Positions 1-9,907 are shown, numbered from the stretch's first letter. The stretch is DNA of 64,000 bases from Gnetum montanum (GCA_015680685.1 MNCI01020276.1:43509-107508); one strand, 5' to 3'. Numbers and translations are program-made. Notes: generated by a model from the letters alone, not told the origin.

Positions 1-260
1 GGTAATGATTTCCTCCACCAATCCCAAGGGAATGATGATAGACTGGTCTGCCAGCCCTAGTTGAATGTTGCTCTTCTTAAGTTGGGGTAGGTTCCAGGTG
101 TGATACATCTCTCGTGAAATTAAGTTAACTTTGGAACCTGAGTCAAGAAGAGCCCTATGTGGTTCATTTCGGACAATCTGTAAATAGATTAAGGGACTCC
201 CAGGGTTAGTTAGTTTCCTGGGAAGGTGGCCTACCTTGATCCAGTCAGTTACAATATGCA
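1..260 (-). pseudogene. Aspartic protease of element A (partial)
   Basis: Minus-strand translation gives a retroviral-type protease start. A hydrophobic strand leads into ALLDSGSKVNLIS (catalytic Asp-Ser-Gly, codons at about 133-144), then EMYHTWNLPQLKKSN and LADQSIIIPLGLVEEII. The role would be cleavage of the Gag-Pol polyprotein. The catalytic triad is intact in this copy, unlike D. The preceding segment (GHLPRKL) links it to gag without an obvious frameshift. The C-terminal half lies beyond the left edge. Confidence 0.8.
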
Positions 261-299
261 TTAACATAACCGTATGCGTTAAGCTCTGTTGGACTGAAG

Positions 300-2301
300 G
301 GTGCTCCAAAGTGTTAGATGGTGGAGGAGTGTACATGGCCCCAACCACTTGTTGTTGTAAGAGTTTGTCTGCGCTTTTGGTTCTAAAGTAAGGTCTTCTC
401 TTTTTATAGCTGTCAGAACCAGCAATAGGTTGGATATTTATAGCTCCCGTAACGTGGTTGCTGCAGTTGAGGAGGAAGTTCCCCTTGCATTGTTGGAGTA
501 GGAGGTGTTATGGGAACTACTTGTGGTGGAAGAGGTGCGGATGGATTAGGAGGATGGTGTGGGTATGGAGTGTCTCTCGAAGGAGGAGTCCTTCTGAAGT
601 ACGCCCGAGCTTAGTAGTGACGGTTGGGAGTCGAGTGACTCATAGAGTCACTTGGAGAAATCAACTGCTGCACATAATAATCATAAGGGTCAGGCTACCG
701 GTAAGGGTACTGTTTTGTTGGCGGTGGCATTCCCCAGGACTGTGGGTGTTTCCACTGCTGATGTTGTTCGATGGGTGTGGGGGAGTTCCACTTGGATAAT
801 ACGTTAGTGGTTGGTGGAACTGCCTTGGATTACCTTGTGGATAAGGTAACCTTTGGGGTGTTTGCCGTTGATTGAGTCTTGGATTTAGCGCATACACCCC
901 AGACTCCTGCACATGTGAGATAACTGGGCAACATCCCTTAGGGTGTTCATAGTAGTAGACCTCACATCCACTATCATCGTTTGTGTCAGAGTCCATAGCC
1001 ACATCGGAGTTAGTGATTTTTCCCTTACCCTTGTTATGTGTAGGGCTTAAATCTCTCCACTTTTTCTTACCTTTTTCACTACTTTGTTCTACCTTAGACT
1101 CTTCTAAAATTTTCAAGACAGTTTCAATTTTAGAGTCTAAGGAACTCCATACATCGTCTACCTTAGCTGCTATTTCTGTTGTTAATTTTTGGATCGGCAA
1201 GGTTTTCCGATTCACCAACTCTTCTAGTGGTGACTCATCCTCTTCATCACAAAATTTCACTTCCTTCTTTCGAAGGGAGGGATCGCGGTTGTACTCTTCC
1301 ACACTTTCCCTTTTTCGTAGCTCACCTTCTTCATTTGCTACTTACTCCAACAAGCTTTGCACTTCATGGGCTCTAAGTTTTGAGAGTCTCCCTTGGGCAT
1401 AAGTTCCAAGGGTTCTTCTAGTTTCATGCCTTAGCCCATCCACGATGTGGCGAAGTTGATCTCGCTGAGCGTAACCATGGCTCGGGCAACGATGTAACAA
1501 TGTGTAGTAGCGGGCCATGGCAGCATCCAAGGGTTCATGTATACCTTGGATTTGCTTATGAAAATTGGACACTCTGGAGTACGTTTGATACTTTTCATTG
1601 AACAATTCTAGCATCGTACTCCACCTCCTGATGGTCTCCGATTCTAAGGACCGGTACCAGCTCTCTGCTTCCTTAGTGAGTGTCCTTGGGAACAACTTAA
1701 GTTTCTGCCTCTTACTATTTATATTATGTAAGGCACAGGCATCGTGGAATGCCTGTAAATGATTTTGCGAATCAACATTGTATCCCCCTTCAAATCATGG
1801 GATATTTTTTATGTCTAATCGTTTGATTCGACTATCCTTTAAATGCCTTGTGGGAATCCTAACTGCCTCCATAATGTCAAGCATACTTCAGGTTGTGAGC
1901 AGGGGCTTGTCATGATCATCTCTTTCATGACACCTGTGATGTCAACATTGTTCCCTACTCTCCCTACGTCCTTGCCCTTGTCCTCTCTCTCGACTTTCTC
2001 GTTGAGGTCTTTCGTCCTTTTTACTTTTATCCTAATCTTTATGTTCATTGTGGCTGCGCCCAGATGTGGAAGAAGAGGGTGAGTGATGTGAAGGGGAAGA
2101 AGAAGGGGAACCATCATCATGATGATGTTTCTTGCCTTCTCTTCGGCTGCTACGGGCCCGATCGTGGTGACGATCTAAGTGCTCGTCCTTAGCATAAGTG
2201 GTTGTTCCCTCTCTGAACAGCTGGTGTTCACGAGCATCAGAACCATGGATATGTATCGTTGATCGTAGATTCTGATATCCTTCCTCCTTATCATCATTAG
2301 G
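300..2301 (-). pseudogene. gag of element A, N-terminally deleted
   Basis: Gag would form the particle that packages element RNA. On the minus strand, in order: an Arg/Ser/His-rich low-complexity region (about 2300-2030), the capsid-like core (1695-1342) with EAESWYRSLE, CPSHGYAQRDQL and GLRHETRRTLGTYAQGRL, an acidic and lysine-rich linker (about 1302-1000), and a Pro/Gln-rich tail (about 900-470). A conserved Cys/His block, YYEHPKGCCPVISH, lies at about 905-965 where a CCHC knuckle is often found. Stops and frameshifts separate the pieces. Compared with element C, about 120 N-terminal residues and the whole 5' leader are absent, because the region joins directly to the LTR at 2301/2302. Confidence 0.8.
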
Positions 2302-3232
2302 AGATGAGTGGCGAGGTACCCCTACACTCAACCATACAAAACGAGCGTAGCACATGCAATCCAGTCGAACTCCGCAGACTAAATGCCTAAACACCACATG
2401 GAACACTTGGGGTTAATCATTCGTTGTCTTCCCAGACTTACTTGTTGTTGTCACGGTGTATGGTTAACTAAGTCTGAGGTATATGATTTTTATGGTCTTT
2501 TCTAATTTTTCTCCTATGCTATGAGGTGAAGGGTTGAGAAAGCTAACTAACTCTAACTAAGAACCTAAGTCTAAATTAACTAGCGTCAGCATCCGTTCCC
2601 ACTTACCGTACACACCCTGAACTATGCAACTATGGCTACCAAATGCTAATCGTTACTGGGATCAACACACGTAATGCACGTGCTCGAAGTGGTCGTACTA
2701 AGGCACTTAACTAGCCTAAACGTGATGAGCAGCCAATTCCTTGACTAGCCATACACACCCATAGATGCTCGTAATCAAGTCGTACTCATCCCGTATTCTA
2801 GGAGTTGAGGGTGAGAGAGACTAATCGCGATGAGTAGCCAATTCCTTGATTAGCCATACACATTCATCAATGCTTGTAATCAAGTCATACTCATGCTACA
2901 CTAATGCAAGTAATAAATAACATGTAAGAAGTAACAAGTAATAAATCCTATTCCATGCATTGCAAGGTTTATCCACAAAGCTTGTCTTTATTGTCGTACA
3001 GAACTTGCATTCAGGTACAAAGCTGCTCGAATAAAGATTTGTTCACTTGGGGACTCCTACTGCAGGCACATGGAAAATATTCTATCTCTGGAGTGATCAA
3101 ACTACTAGAGTTTCCCTACTTTATGCCTAGGATGATGAATAAGGGGAGTGCCACCTCTTATTTATAGATTTGGTGGCGGACCACAATATTGCATACGCGA
3201 TATCGCGGCCCATGCGATATCGTGTCTCATCA
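2302..3232 (-). repeat. 5' LTR of element A
   Basis: On the minus strand it starts TGATGAGACACGATATCG and ends in the family tail around GGGGTACCTCGCC. The last base of the terminal CTCATCA repeat is mutated at 2302. It contains a reversed TATAAATAAG box (3157-3167), polyadenylation-type AATAAA sequences (about 2975-3035) and two degenerate copies of a ~100-bp R/U5 repeat built on AGCCAATTCCTTGACTAGCC (about 2727-2790 and 2832-2895). It is most like the solo LTR at 42595-43671, which carries extra copies of that repeat. Confidence 0.85.
3157..3232 (-). promoter_or_regulatory. Short U3 promoter of LTR A with CGATATCG palindromes
   Basis: Between the LTR start and the TATA box are only about 65 bp. 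They contain CGATATCG-type palindromes separated by CATACG- and GGCCC-type spacers. The layout matches the other family LTRs. Promoter function is inferred. Confidence 0.6.
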
Positions 3233-4680
3233 GACATGAACAACATCCCACAATTTGAAGGAGGATACAACACTGAGCCTCAAAATCATTTACAAGCATT
3301 CCACGATGCATGTTCCTTGCAAAACATAGAAAATGAATGGCAAAAATTGAATTTGTTCCCAAGGACACTAGTGAAAGAAGCTGAAAGCTAGTACCGGTCC
3401 TTAGAATTAGAATTCATTTGAAGGTGGAGTATAATGTTAGAACTATTCAACGATAAGTACCAAACATACTGCCAAGTGTCTAACTTGCAGAAGCAAATCC
3501 AAGGATGGAAGTAAGGAAATCATGAACCCTTGGATGCTGCCATGGGCTGCTATTACGCACTGTTACATCATTGCCCTGGCGATGGTTATTCGCAGCGAGA
3601 TCAACTATGCCATCTCGTGGATGGACTTAGGCATGAAACAAGAAGAACCCTTGGGACATATGCCCAAGGAAGGTTATTGAAGCTTAGGTCTCATCAAATT
3701 CATAGATTTCTAGAGCAAGTAACCAAAGAAGAAGGTGAGCTACAAAAGAGAGAAAGTGCAAAAGAATACAACCGAGATCATTCCCTCTGAAAAAGGGAAG
3801 TGAGATTTTGTAAGGAGGAAGAGGAGTCACCACTCGAAGAAATGGTGAATAGGAAAACTTTGCCTCTCAAAAAGTTAACAACAGAAGCATCGGCAAAGGT
3901 AGACCAAATGTGAGACTCCTTGGATAGTAGGTTTGAAACTGTTCTTAAAATTATAGAGGAGTCTAGGGAGTGAGGTAGTGACTGTGACAAAAAGAAAAAG
4001 AGAGAAGTGGACAATGCACGTAACAAGGGTAAGGACAAAATGGCCATCACAGAAGAGGTTCTGGATTCAGACACAGACAATGATGGTGAATGTGAGATAT
4101 GCCAATACGACCATCCTGTTGCCCAGTGATCTCACATCTACAAGAGTCTGGGGTCTATGCACTCAACCCACGACTAAATAAACAGCAAGCACCCTGATAG
4201 TTACCTTATCCCCAAGGTAACCTAAGGCAGTTCCACCAACCCTCAACATATTATCCAAGTGGAACTCCACCACAGACCATTGAGCAACATTAATAGTGGC
4301 AATACCCACAGTCATGGGGGATGCCACCACCAAGGCAACAATACCCCTACCAACAACCTGACCCATATGACTACTATGTGCAGCATCCAATCTCTCCACG
4401 TGACTCACCACAACATCACTACCAAGCTCATGAGTATTATAGAACTCCTTCTCCTAGGGAAGATAACCCACAAACATACCATCCTTCAAATCCATCCGCG
4501 GCTCTCACACCGATAGCTCCATTACCACCCGCTCCAGCAATGCAAGGGAAACTCCCTACTCAACCGCAGCAACGCAATGCCACAAGGGTTGTGAATCCTC
4601 AACCCACTATAAAAGACCTTTCTTCAGAACCAACAGTCCAACCAAGCGCTTACAACCATAAGCGATTGAACCTCTGAATG
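3233..4680 (+). pseudogene. gag of element B
   Basis: Begins inside gag at MNNIPQFEGGYNTEPQNHLQ, the conserved block before the capsid-like core. The core follows: ENEWQKLNLFPRTLVKEAES, then (after stops) the LFNDKYQTY block, then CPGDGYSQRDQLCHLVDGL and RRTLGTYAQGRL to about 3690. A charged linker follows, then a damaged form of the conserved Cys/His block (CEICQYDHP, about 4090-4120), then a Pro/Gln/His-rich tail with repeated PYQQPDPYDYY-like segments (about 4320-4600). Several in-frame stops and at least one frameshift are visible, so no full-length product is possible. Confidence 0.8.
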
Positions 4681-4739
4681 CCTCCCCAACAAATAACGCT
4701 TCAAAGCTCCCTTTGAACCAAGCACCGAGCTCAACGCAT

Positions 4740-5520
4740 ACAGTTATGTTAACACATGCCGTTACTAAATGGATCAAGGTTGGCCACCTTCCCAAGAAAT
4801 TCTCTGATCCTACAAGCCCTCTAATCTATCTCTAAATCGCTGGGAATGAGCCATGCAAAGCTCTTCTAGACTCAGGTTCTGGAGTCAACTTAATATCACA
4901 AGAAATGTACAAAGCCTAGAACCTACCTCCATTAAGGAAGAGTAATATTTGCCTAGAGCTGGTCGACCAGTCCATCACTGTTCCCTTGGGACTGGTGGAG
5001 GACATCGTTACCACTGTGTGTGGGTGGTCGTGCCTAGCTGATTTCCTAGTGATACAAGTGAATAACAATAAAGGGGACTTCCTAATAATAATGGAAAGGG
5101 CATGGCTAAGTACTATAGATGCACGCCTAGGAATCCATGATCATTCCCTAGAAATATCTAAGGAGAACACTTTTGGAAAGATCAAGAAGAAGAAGGTTCC
5201 ATGCATCGCATACAGTAATACAAGGTGCAATTGCATGCAGAGATCATGGGTTGTGCAAAGTTTAGCATTTCCTACATGCAACCTATGTGCACAAGACATT
5301 AACATATAAAAGTGCCTATATGCAACAGCCACATGATAAGAAGACACCCAATGGCTAATAGCTGATCAAGAGAGCAACTCACTAACGTGCATGGAACTAA
5401 CTGAGGGAATAACTTGCGCTTACATCGAAAGCATAGATGCACTAGAGTAAGTCCGCTGCCAACTTTCAAGCCTTAACCTTGAAAACATCAATTGGGGGAA
5501 GTTGGAAATTCCTGAAAAAT
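4740..5520 (+). pseudogene. Aspartic protease of element B
   Basis: The protease fold region reads KALLDSGSGVNLIS (about 4855-4900, catalytic DSG intact), then LVDQSITVPLGLVEDIVTTVCGW, a FLVIQVNNNKGDF strand, and the RAWLSTIDARLGI block (about 5098-5135) that stands where ILGR-type flap-partner motifs lie in other families. A linker with TQWLIADQESNS and TCMEL follows (about 5345-5400). Stops interrupt the frame (for example near 4917 and 4834). The linker would lead into RT in element D, but here it ends at the deletion near 5555-5570. Confidence 0.8.
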
Positions 5521-5660
5521 TCAAACAAGAGCCTTGATAAGAGATTGTTAGTCAATATGCAGTAGACCAAACCTTTCCATGAATTTAGAATGGTCAATGC
5601 ACACAATACCTCTAAAAAGGGATGACCCTGCTCACTATTTCAGATCTCCTCCTTCCAACC

Positions 5661-5676
5661 CAATCATGGGGAAGAC
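5661..5676 (+). promoter_or_regulatory. Internal polypurine-tract-like motif of element B
   Basis: CAATCATGGGGAAGAC resembles the 3' polypurine tract of the same element (CAGTCATGGGGG at 7599-7610). It sits just after the coding part, preceded by CAGATCTCCTCCTT as in D. It may prime plus-strand synthesis or mark a past duplication; function is not shown. Confidence 0.5.
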
Positions 5677-7595
5677 GACCACCTCTACTAACTATTTGAG
5701 GCCCTTAGTTCCTTTTTAAGTTTTTTTTTACACATTTTTATATTACAAATTTCTTTAACTTTTCTTGTTTTTGTTTTGCAACATTATTTATACTTTTTCA
5801 TTTCTTTGTGTAACTATTTGTTTTGTTTATTTTTTTTTTGTTTTTGTTCTTGTTTTTATCTTTGTTTGTTGTTTTCATTTTGTTAGATTCGTCACCTAAT
5901 AAGTGCTCCTAATGGTGGTATGAACTGTATTCTATGGATTGCTAATGTTTGGTTTTTACCTTTGAGTTATAATGTTGATACTAAGGTATGGTTCTTTTGA
6001 TATAACAGGCAATGAGTCCATGTCATCCATGCATCCATGAATTTCTATGGTCTCTCTTGGCTTGGAACTATACAATCCCTTTCTTTAATAATAAAACTAT
6101 TAACAAAGTGGTGATTGGACATTTCTCAAACTAAGGAAGGACTCAAGGACTGAAAAGGATATGACTTCAAAGGGATTTGATGCATTTGTGCTAGCTATTC
6201 TCTTGGGTATTTGGATGTTTTCTTCTTGAGTTTTCCTTACCATTCCGAGATTGCTCCATTTTCGGAAGTTAAGCCAATAAAAAATAAGTCTTTGCATGGC
6301 ATGGTGCTCACGCAAAAAAAAATAGTGAGAATTCAAAGAACATCCCTTAGACAAAATAATCATCTCGGCTACAAGCATTGGTTATGGAACTAAACAAACA
6401 TGTTCCCTCTAGCTAAGGCCCTCTCTCGCTTCCTACTTTTCCCTCTCTCGTTTCCTCGAAATGGTGGCGACTTTTTGGTGGAAGCATTCTTGTTACTATA
6501 AGTGGATGGATTGGCCAAGTATATTAATGTGAAGTCACTGGATGTGGATTATTTGAGGCTAGATTTGGAATGAGATCTACTTAGTTACATTAATCATAAC
6601 TACACAAGGGGCTGTACACCACCTTATTCTTGGGACTCCATTCCATTCTCTTCTCCCCATCATTCTTTCTCCACTTTCCACCTCATTTCCAATTGTATCA
6701 ATAGTCTATATTTTGGTTGATGCATTGTTTTCTCTTTGGTGAATTCTTGGGGTTAAGTCTTTAACTCTTGCTCCCAAATGACATTTCTAGAGCCTACGGA
6801 CTCTTTGAATGTGGGTTTGTCAGGGCATAAAGGGCATGAGCTTGCTTTGGGGAGGACCCACTGGCATCCTTATTTGGTGCATCAGTTAACTTCTTTCCCT
6901 TAAACATTTTCACAATCAACATTTTTTTTGTTCATTCCCATCTCTAACATCCATTTTATCAACATTTTCGTTGTTTCTTTTTCTCCATCTTTCTTATTCC
7001 TTATCTTTTTCCATTCTATCGCTACTGGAGGATCACTTTTAGTCATGCGGGCCCTGGTCCAATTTTTTTAATTTTTCCTAGCCCCTACACCTTGGGTAGT
7101 CACCAGTGTAATATCTCTAGAATCCGTATTAGCCATATCACAACTCAGCCAATGGACCTTACACCGAAGTAAGGTATTAACTGTATTGTGATTTACTTAT
7201 CCTTGCTCATATGTGACTGTGTTGTGTGTGCAGATGGCAATCATACAACAATGGACTGGACCTAGAGGAAACACTCAGGATGGACTGGTGCTGGAACAAT
7301 TGTGCAAGAAGCAAGACTGATGGCGCGGTTATGGATGGACAATAGAAGGCACAATCTTGGCATCAACAACAACACGTCTTCTTCTTTTCTCTCTCTCTCT
7401 CTTCTCTCTCAGCTGCCAAATAAGGCTAGATGTCAATTGTGTATATTGTTCACTCTTGTATTCATGAACACTAATATTGTCATGTATTGTAATATTGATT
7501 CATTCACATGTCATCCCATTCACCATTAGTTGTCATTCAAGTCAATAATCCCATACCTTCCTAATATTTTAAAAGGAACTCAAGGATGAGTTTTC
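5677..7595 (+). other. 3' module of element B (~1.9 kb, non-coding or decayed)
   Basis: No long open frame is convincing. T-rich runs (about 5720-5880) are followed by blocks shared with C, D and in part E: AGGCAATGAGTCCATG (about 6007), ACATGTTCCCTCTAGCTAAGGCCCTC (6399-6424) and CTTTGGGGAGGACCCACT (6844-6861). Near the end a conserved stretch reads TTGTGTGTGCAG then ATGGCAATCAT (about 7222-7244), with a 29-codon frame after it. An AAG/GTATTAAC sequence 60 nt upstream could be a splice donor. The module is retained although pol is lost, which hints at a cis role. That is inference. Confidence 0.6.
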
Positions 7596-7612
7596 ATTCA
7601 GTCATGGGGGTA
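7596..7612 (+). promoter_or_regulatory. 3' polypurine tract of element B
   Basis: CATTCAGTCATGGGGGTA lies directly before the 3' LTR start at 7613, the expected place of the plus-strand primer. Confidence 0.75.
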
Positions 7613-7690
7613 TGATGAGTTGCAATATCGCGTACGCGATATCACATCCACCACGCGATATGGCGTCCTACCTCATCTTCTATAAATAAG
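7613..7690 (+). promoter_or_regulatory. U3 promoter of LTR B: palindromes and TATA box
   Basis: GCAATATCGCGTACGCGATATC followed by CGCGATATGG (about 7622-7665) lies just before TATAAATAAG at 7681. The 10-bp palindrome repeats around a GTAC spacer. Such compact CpG-rich palindromes before TATA recur in the family and could bind a dimeric factor. Binding is inference. Confidence 0.6.
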
Positions 7691-8395
7691 AGGCAATGCC
7701 CTTTGTTCCAAGATAGTTAGACTTAGACCTTAGCCAGACTCTTGTAGTTTTGTCATTCCAGAGTTAGAATTATTTCTGTGTGCCCGTAGTAGGAGTCATA
7801 GAGTGAACAGATCTTTATTCGAATAATTTGTACCTGAGCACAATTTTCTGTACGGCAATAAAGACGAACTTTATGATAAACCTTGCAGCATATAGATTAA
7901 GCTAATTAGTACTTAATTATTGTTTAATGCTTTCCTAGTTAATTAATATCTCTCTCAACCTTCAACCCCATTAGTTAAATACACTCAGTGTGACCACTTT
8001 GAGCATGCATGTAGCACTTGGTAACCCAGTAACGATTAGCGTTTGGTAATCCCAGCAGTGTTGCACTAGTTCAGGATGTGTACGGCAAGTGGGAATGGAT
8101 ACTAGTGTTAGGAACATTTAGAAACTAGTTAATGTAAGTTAGTCACTTAGTTCTCTCTCCCTTTCCTTTATTAGTAGAAGACATAAAAAAGACAAAAAGC
8201 TATAAAAATCATATACCTCAAGCTTACTTAACCATACAACCGTGACAATACAAGTAAGTTTGGGAATACAATGATTGATTAACCCTGAGTGTTCCATTAA
8301 GGCACATAAGCACTTAGTCCTTGGAGTTCGACCAGATCATGCGTGAAACACTCATATTCGTATGGTTGAGTGTAGGGGTACCTCGCCACTCATTA
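7613..8395 (+). repeat. 3' LTR of element B
   Basis: 783 bp, starting TGATGAGTTGCAATATCG and ending GGGGTACCTCGCCACTCATTA, where the expected terminal CA has become TA. U3 is short (7613-7680), the TATA box is at 7681 (TATAAATAAG), and an AATAAA signal lies at about 7857. R/U5 has the family block with two TTGGTAAYCC copies around CAGTAACGATTAGCG (about 8018-8055). Very similar to the LTRs of C. Confidence 0.88.
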
Positions 8396-8457
8396 GTAGA
8401 CGTCATGCTCTCCATGTCTTGATTTAGAGCTTTCACCTATTTCTTCTTGGGTGTCAT
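8396..8457 (-). pseudogene. gag N-terminus of element G
   Basis: About 20 codons starting MTPKKK, with a stop where F has Gln, then ALNQDMESM. The short basic start followed by a helix of this type resembles chromovirus Gag N-termini. It is cut at 8396 by the LTR of B. Confidence 0.6.
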
Positions 8458-8525
8458 CTAAAATTGAAAAAATCCTCAACCAAAATCTAAGCAACAATAA
8501 AACTAAGCTCAAATACCAATAACAT

Positions 8526-9562
8526 TGTAGTAGGTTCACTTTAATAATTAAATCACTATCAATGCACTAAATCTAGATATTATGCAAAGACAAAAATTTT
8601 TGCTAGAAAACAAGAAAACTAGCTATCTTCAATTAATTTATTAGAAGACTATAATAGGATTCACACAACCCACAACATTCAAAACCTATCATACTTAACT
8701 AATATTGCAGAGCATGAGGCTCTATAGCCACACAATGGTTGTTCTTAATGCAAGACACAACCAATAGAAATCTCTCCCATAACTCAAGATTGAGATCTCA
8801 ACTCAAAAGTGAGATACAAGAGAATAGAACACATAGACCAACAAACCATAGGTTGTTCTTGGAGTTGCAACATCAATTGCACCCATCCAATATACTCAAC
8901 CACTCTCTCTCACTCACCTCTCCACTCTTAAGTGCATTTTTCCTCACTCGTTCTCCTATTAACAATGGTAAATACATTAATATTTATTTGACACTAAAAG
9001 ATAAGAACCCTAGAAATCTTTCCTCAAGTTTTCTTAAGGTTTTCCAAATGGTTTCCAAGTCTTCTCATTTTCTCCTTGGCTATTTCCATCTTTTTCCATC
9101 ACATTCTAACTATTTTTTGAATTGGGATGGATATTTTTGAAACTAGGACGTCTCCTATGAAAACCTAGCTCTTAGTTGGGATGTCTGCTATTTTTCTGGG
9201 ACATCCCATCTAGTCTTGGGACATCCCAAATTTTGGTTGGACGTCTCAACTAGAACATCCCAATTTCTAGTGGAACGTCCCACCTGCAGGGGCCAAATAC
9301 AAAAATGCTTGTTTTGATGTCTATAACTTTTAGATGCCTTCAAATAAGTCTCCATAGAAGCTCGTACCTCCTAGACTCATCAAAATGAGTTTAAAACACC
9401 CCAAAACATGCCAAAAAATCTAGGAATCCTCACCAACAAAAATTAACATAATAAAACATACAAAAATAGGACATAGTCATCCAAGTCTTCTTCAAGAGAA
9501 AAACCTACCTAAACAACTTGTAGGACAATCATAAGGGAATTAGAAGAGATGTTCCTACACCA
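8526..9562 (-). repeat. 5' LTR of element G
   Basis: 1037 bp. On the minus strand it begins TGGTGTAGGAACATC and ends GTGAACCTACTACA. The central part (about 9145-9290) carries a series of RGACGTCY palindromes and their decay forms, such as GGACGTCTC, GGGACATCCC and GGAACGTCCC, at 20-40 bp spacing. Both F LTRs share the layout and much sequence (GAGATGT, CTAGCTATCTTCAATTAATT, ACTAAATCTAGATATTAT). Confidence 0.78.
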
Positions 9563-9906
9563 TTATGCATACTCATTATTATTAGATGGATATTCATATG
9601 CTAGATATGTTATGTATTTCCTTCCATATTAGATATTTTCATAGATTTGTAGTGGATGTCATCTGATATTTCATATATAGATTTAGATATTCATAATTTT
9701 TACAACTAGTGGTTTCTTAGTATGTTAATTCATAATTATGTTTTAATCCATTTTTTGTCATGATATGATATTATTCCTTTCACAATTCCTTGTATGCTTC
9801 ACTAGCATGGTTCATTAAACTCTTTTCTTACCATGACCTAGAATTTTAAGGCTTTAACAATACATAATGCTCTCTTGGCTAGGATTAGGTAGGAGGATGT
9901 TATAAG
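9563..9906 (+). repeat. Tail of the 5' LTR of element H
   Basis: AT-rich, no coding, ending GGATGTTATA just before the primer site. Chromovirus LTRs of this type commonly end GTTACA, so the end is one or two mutations away. Part (CATGACCTAGAATTTTAAGG, about 9833) resembles the end of repeat K (CCTAGAATTCTATAGG, about 51224). Confidence 0.5.
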
Positions 9907-9907
9907 T

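Larger units (their letters stand above)
1..3232 (-). mobile_element. Element A: Athila-like Ty3/gypsy element, 5' part (LTR, gag, protease)
   Basis: Read on the minus strand this is an LTR (2302-3232), then gag, then aspartic protease running off the left edge. Gag and protease match elements B, C and D here. The protease resembles the Athila type in its DSGS active site followed by a conserved GRAWLST-type block in the relatives. The right end abuts gag sequence of element B on the opposite strand, so A inserted into B; the candidate duplication GACAT (3233-3237) cannot be checked because the other end is outside the window. The 5' leader, primer site and gag N-terminus are missing, so this copy could not prime reverse transcription. 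Lineage assignment is inference from motif resemblance. Confidence 0.85.
3233..8395 (+). mobile_element. Element B: pol-less Athila-like element (gag, protease, 3' module, 3' LTR)
   Basis: Plus-strand element. Its 5' LTR and gag N-terminus lie left of the nested element A, outside the window. Gag (3233-4680) and protease (4740-5330) are followed by only a short linker before the 3' module. RT, RNase H and integrase are absent: the protease-RT linker near TAGTCAATATG (about 5555) joins sequence equivalent to the end of integrase in D (ACCAAACCTTTCCATGAA, near 5570). The 3' LTR (7613-8395) is followed by a chromovirus gag start (G), so B inserted into G. The candidate right-hand duplication is GTAGA (8396-8400). 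Confidence 0.85.
8396..9562 (-). mobile_element. Element G: chromovirus 5' end (gag start, primer site, 5' LTR)
   Basis: Minus-strand remnant cut by the insertion of B. From right to left: LTR 9562-8526, tRNA-Met-like primer site TTGGTATTTGAGCTTAG (about 8520-8504), and gag start codon at 8457-8455 with MTPKKK then a stop, matching the MTPRKKQV start of element F. The rest of G must lie left of the window. It belongs to the same family as F by LTR and gag start. It inserted in the 5' LTR of H; candidate duplication TTATG at 9563-9567. Confidence 0.75.

Noticed and set aside
2955-3391. Several 65-75 codon frames over the LTR of A
   Set aside because: They lie in LTR sequence, overlap on both strands and cross the A/B junction; only the gag part after 3232 is meaningful.
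8018-8055. tRNA gene or tRNA-derived SINE suggested by TTGGTAACCC
   Set aside because: No A box with B box at proper spacing and no cloverleaf; the motif is inside the transcribed part of the LTR.
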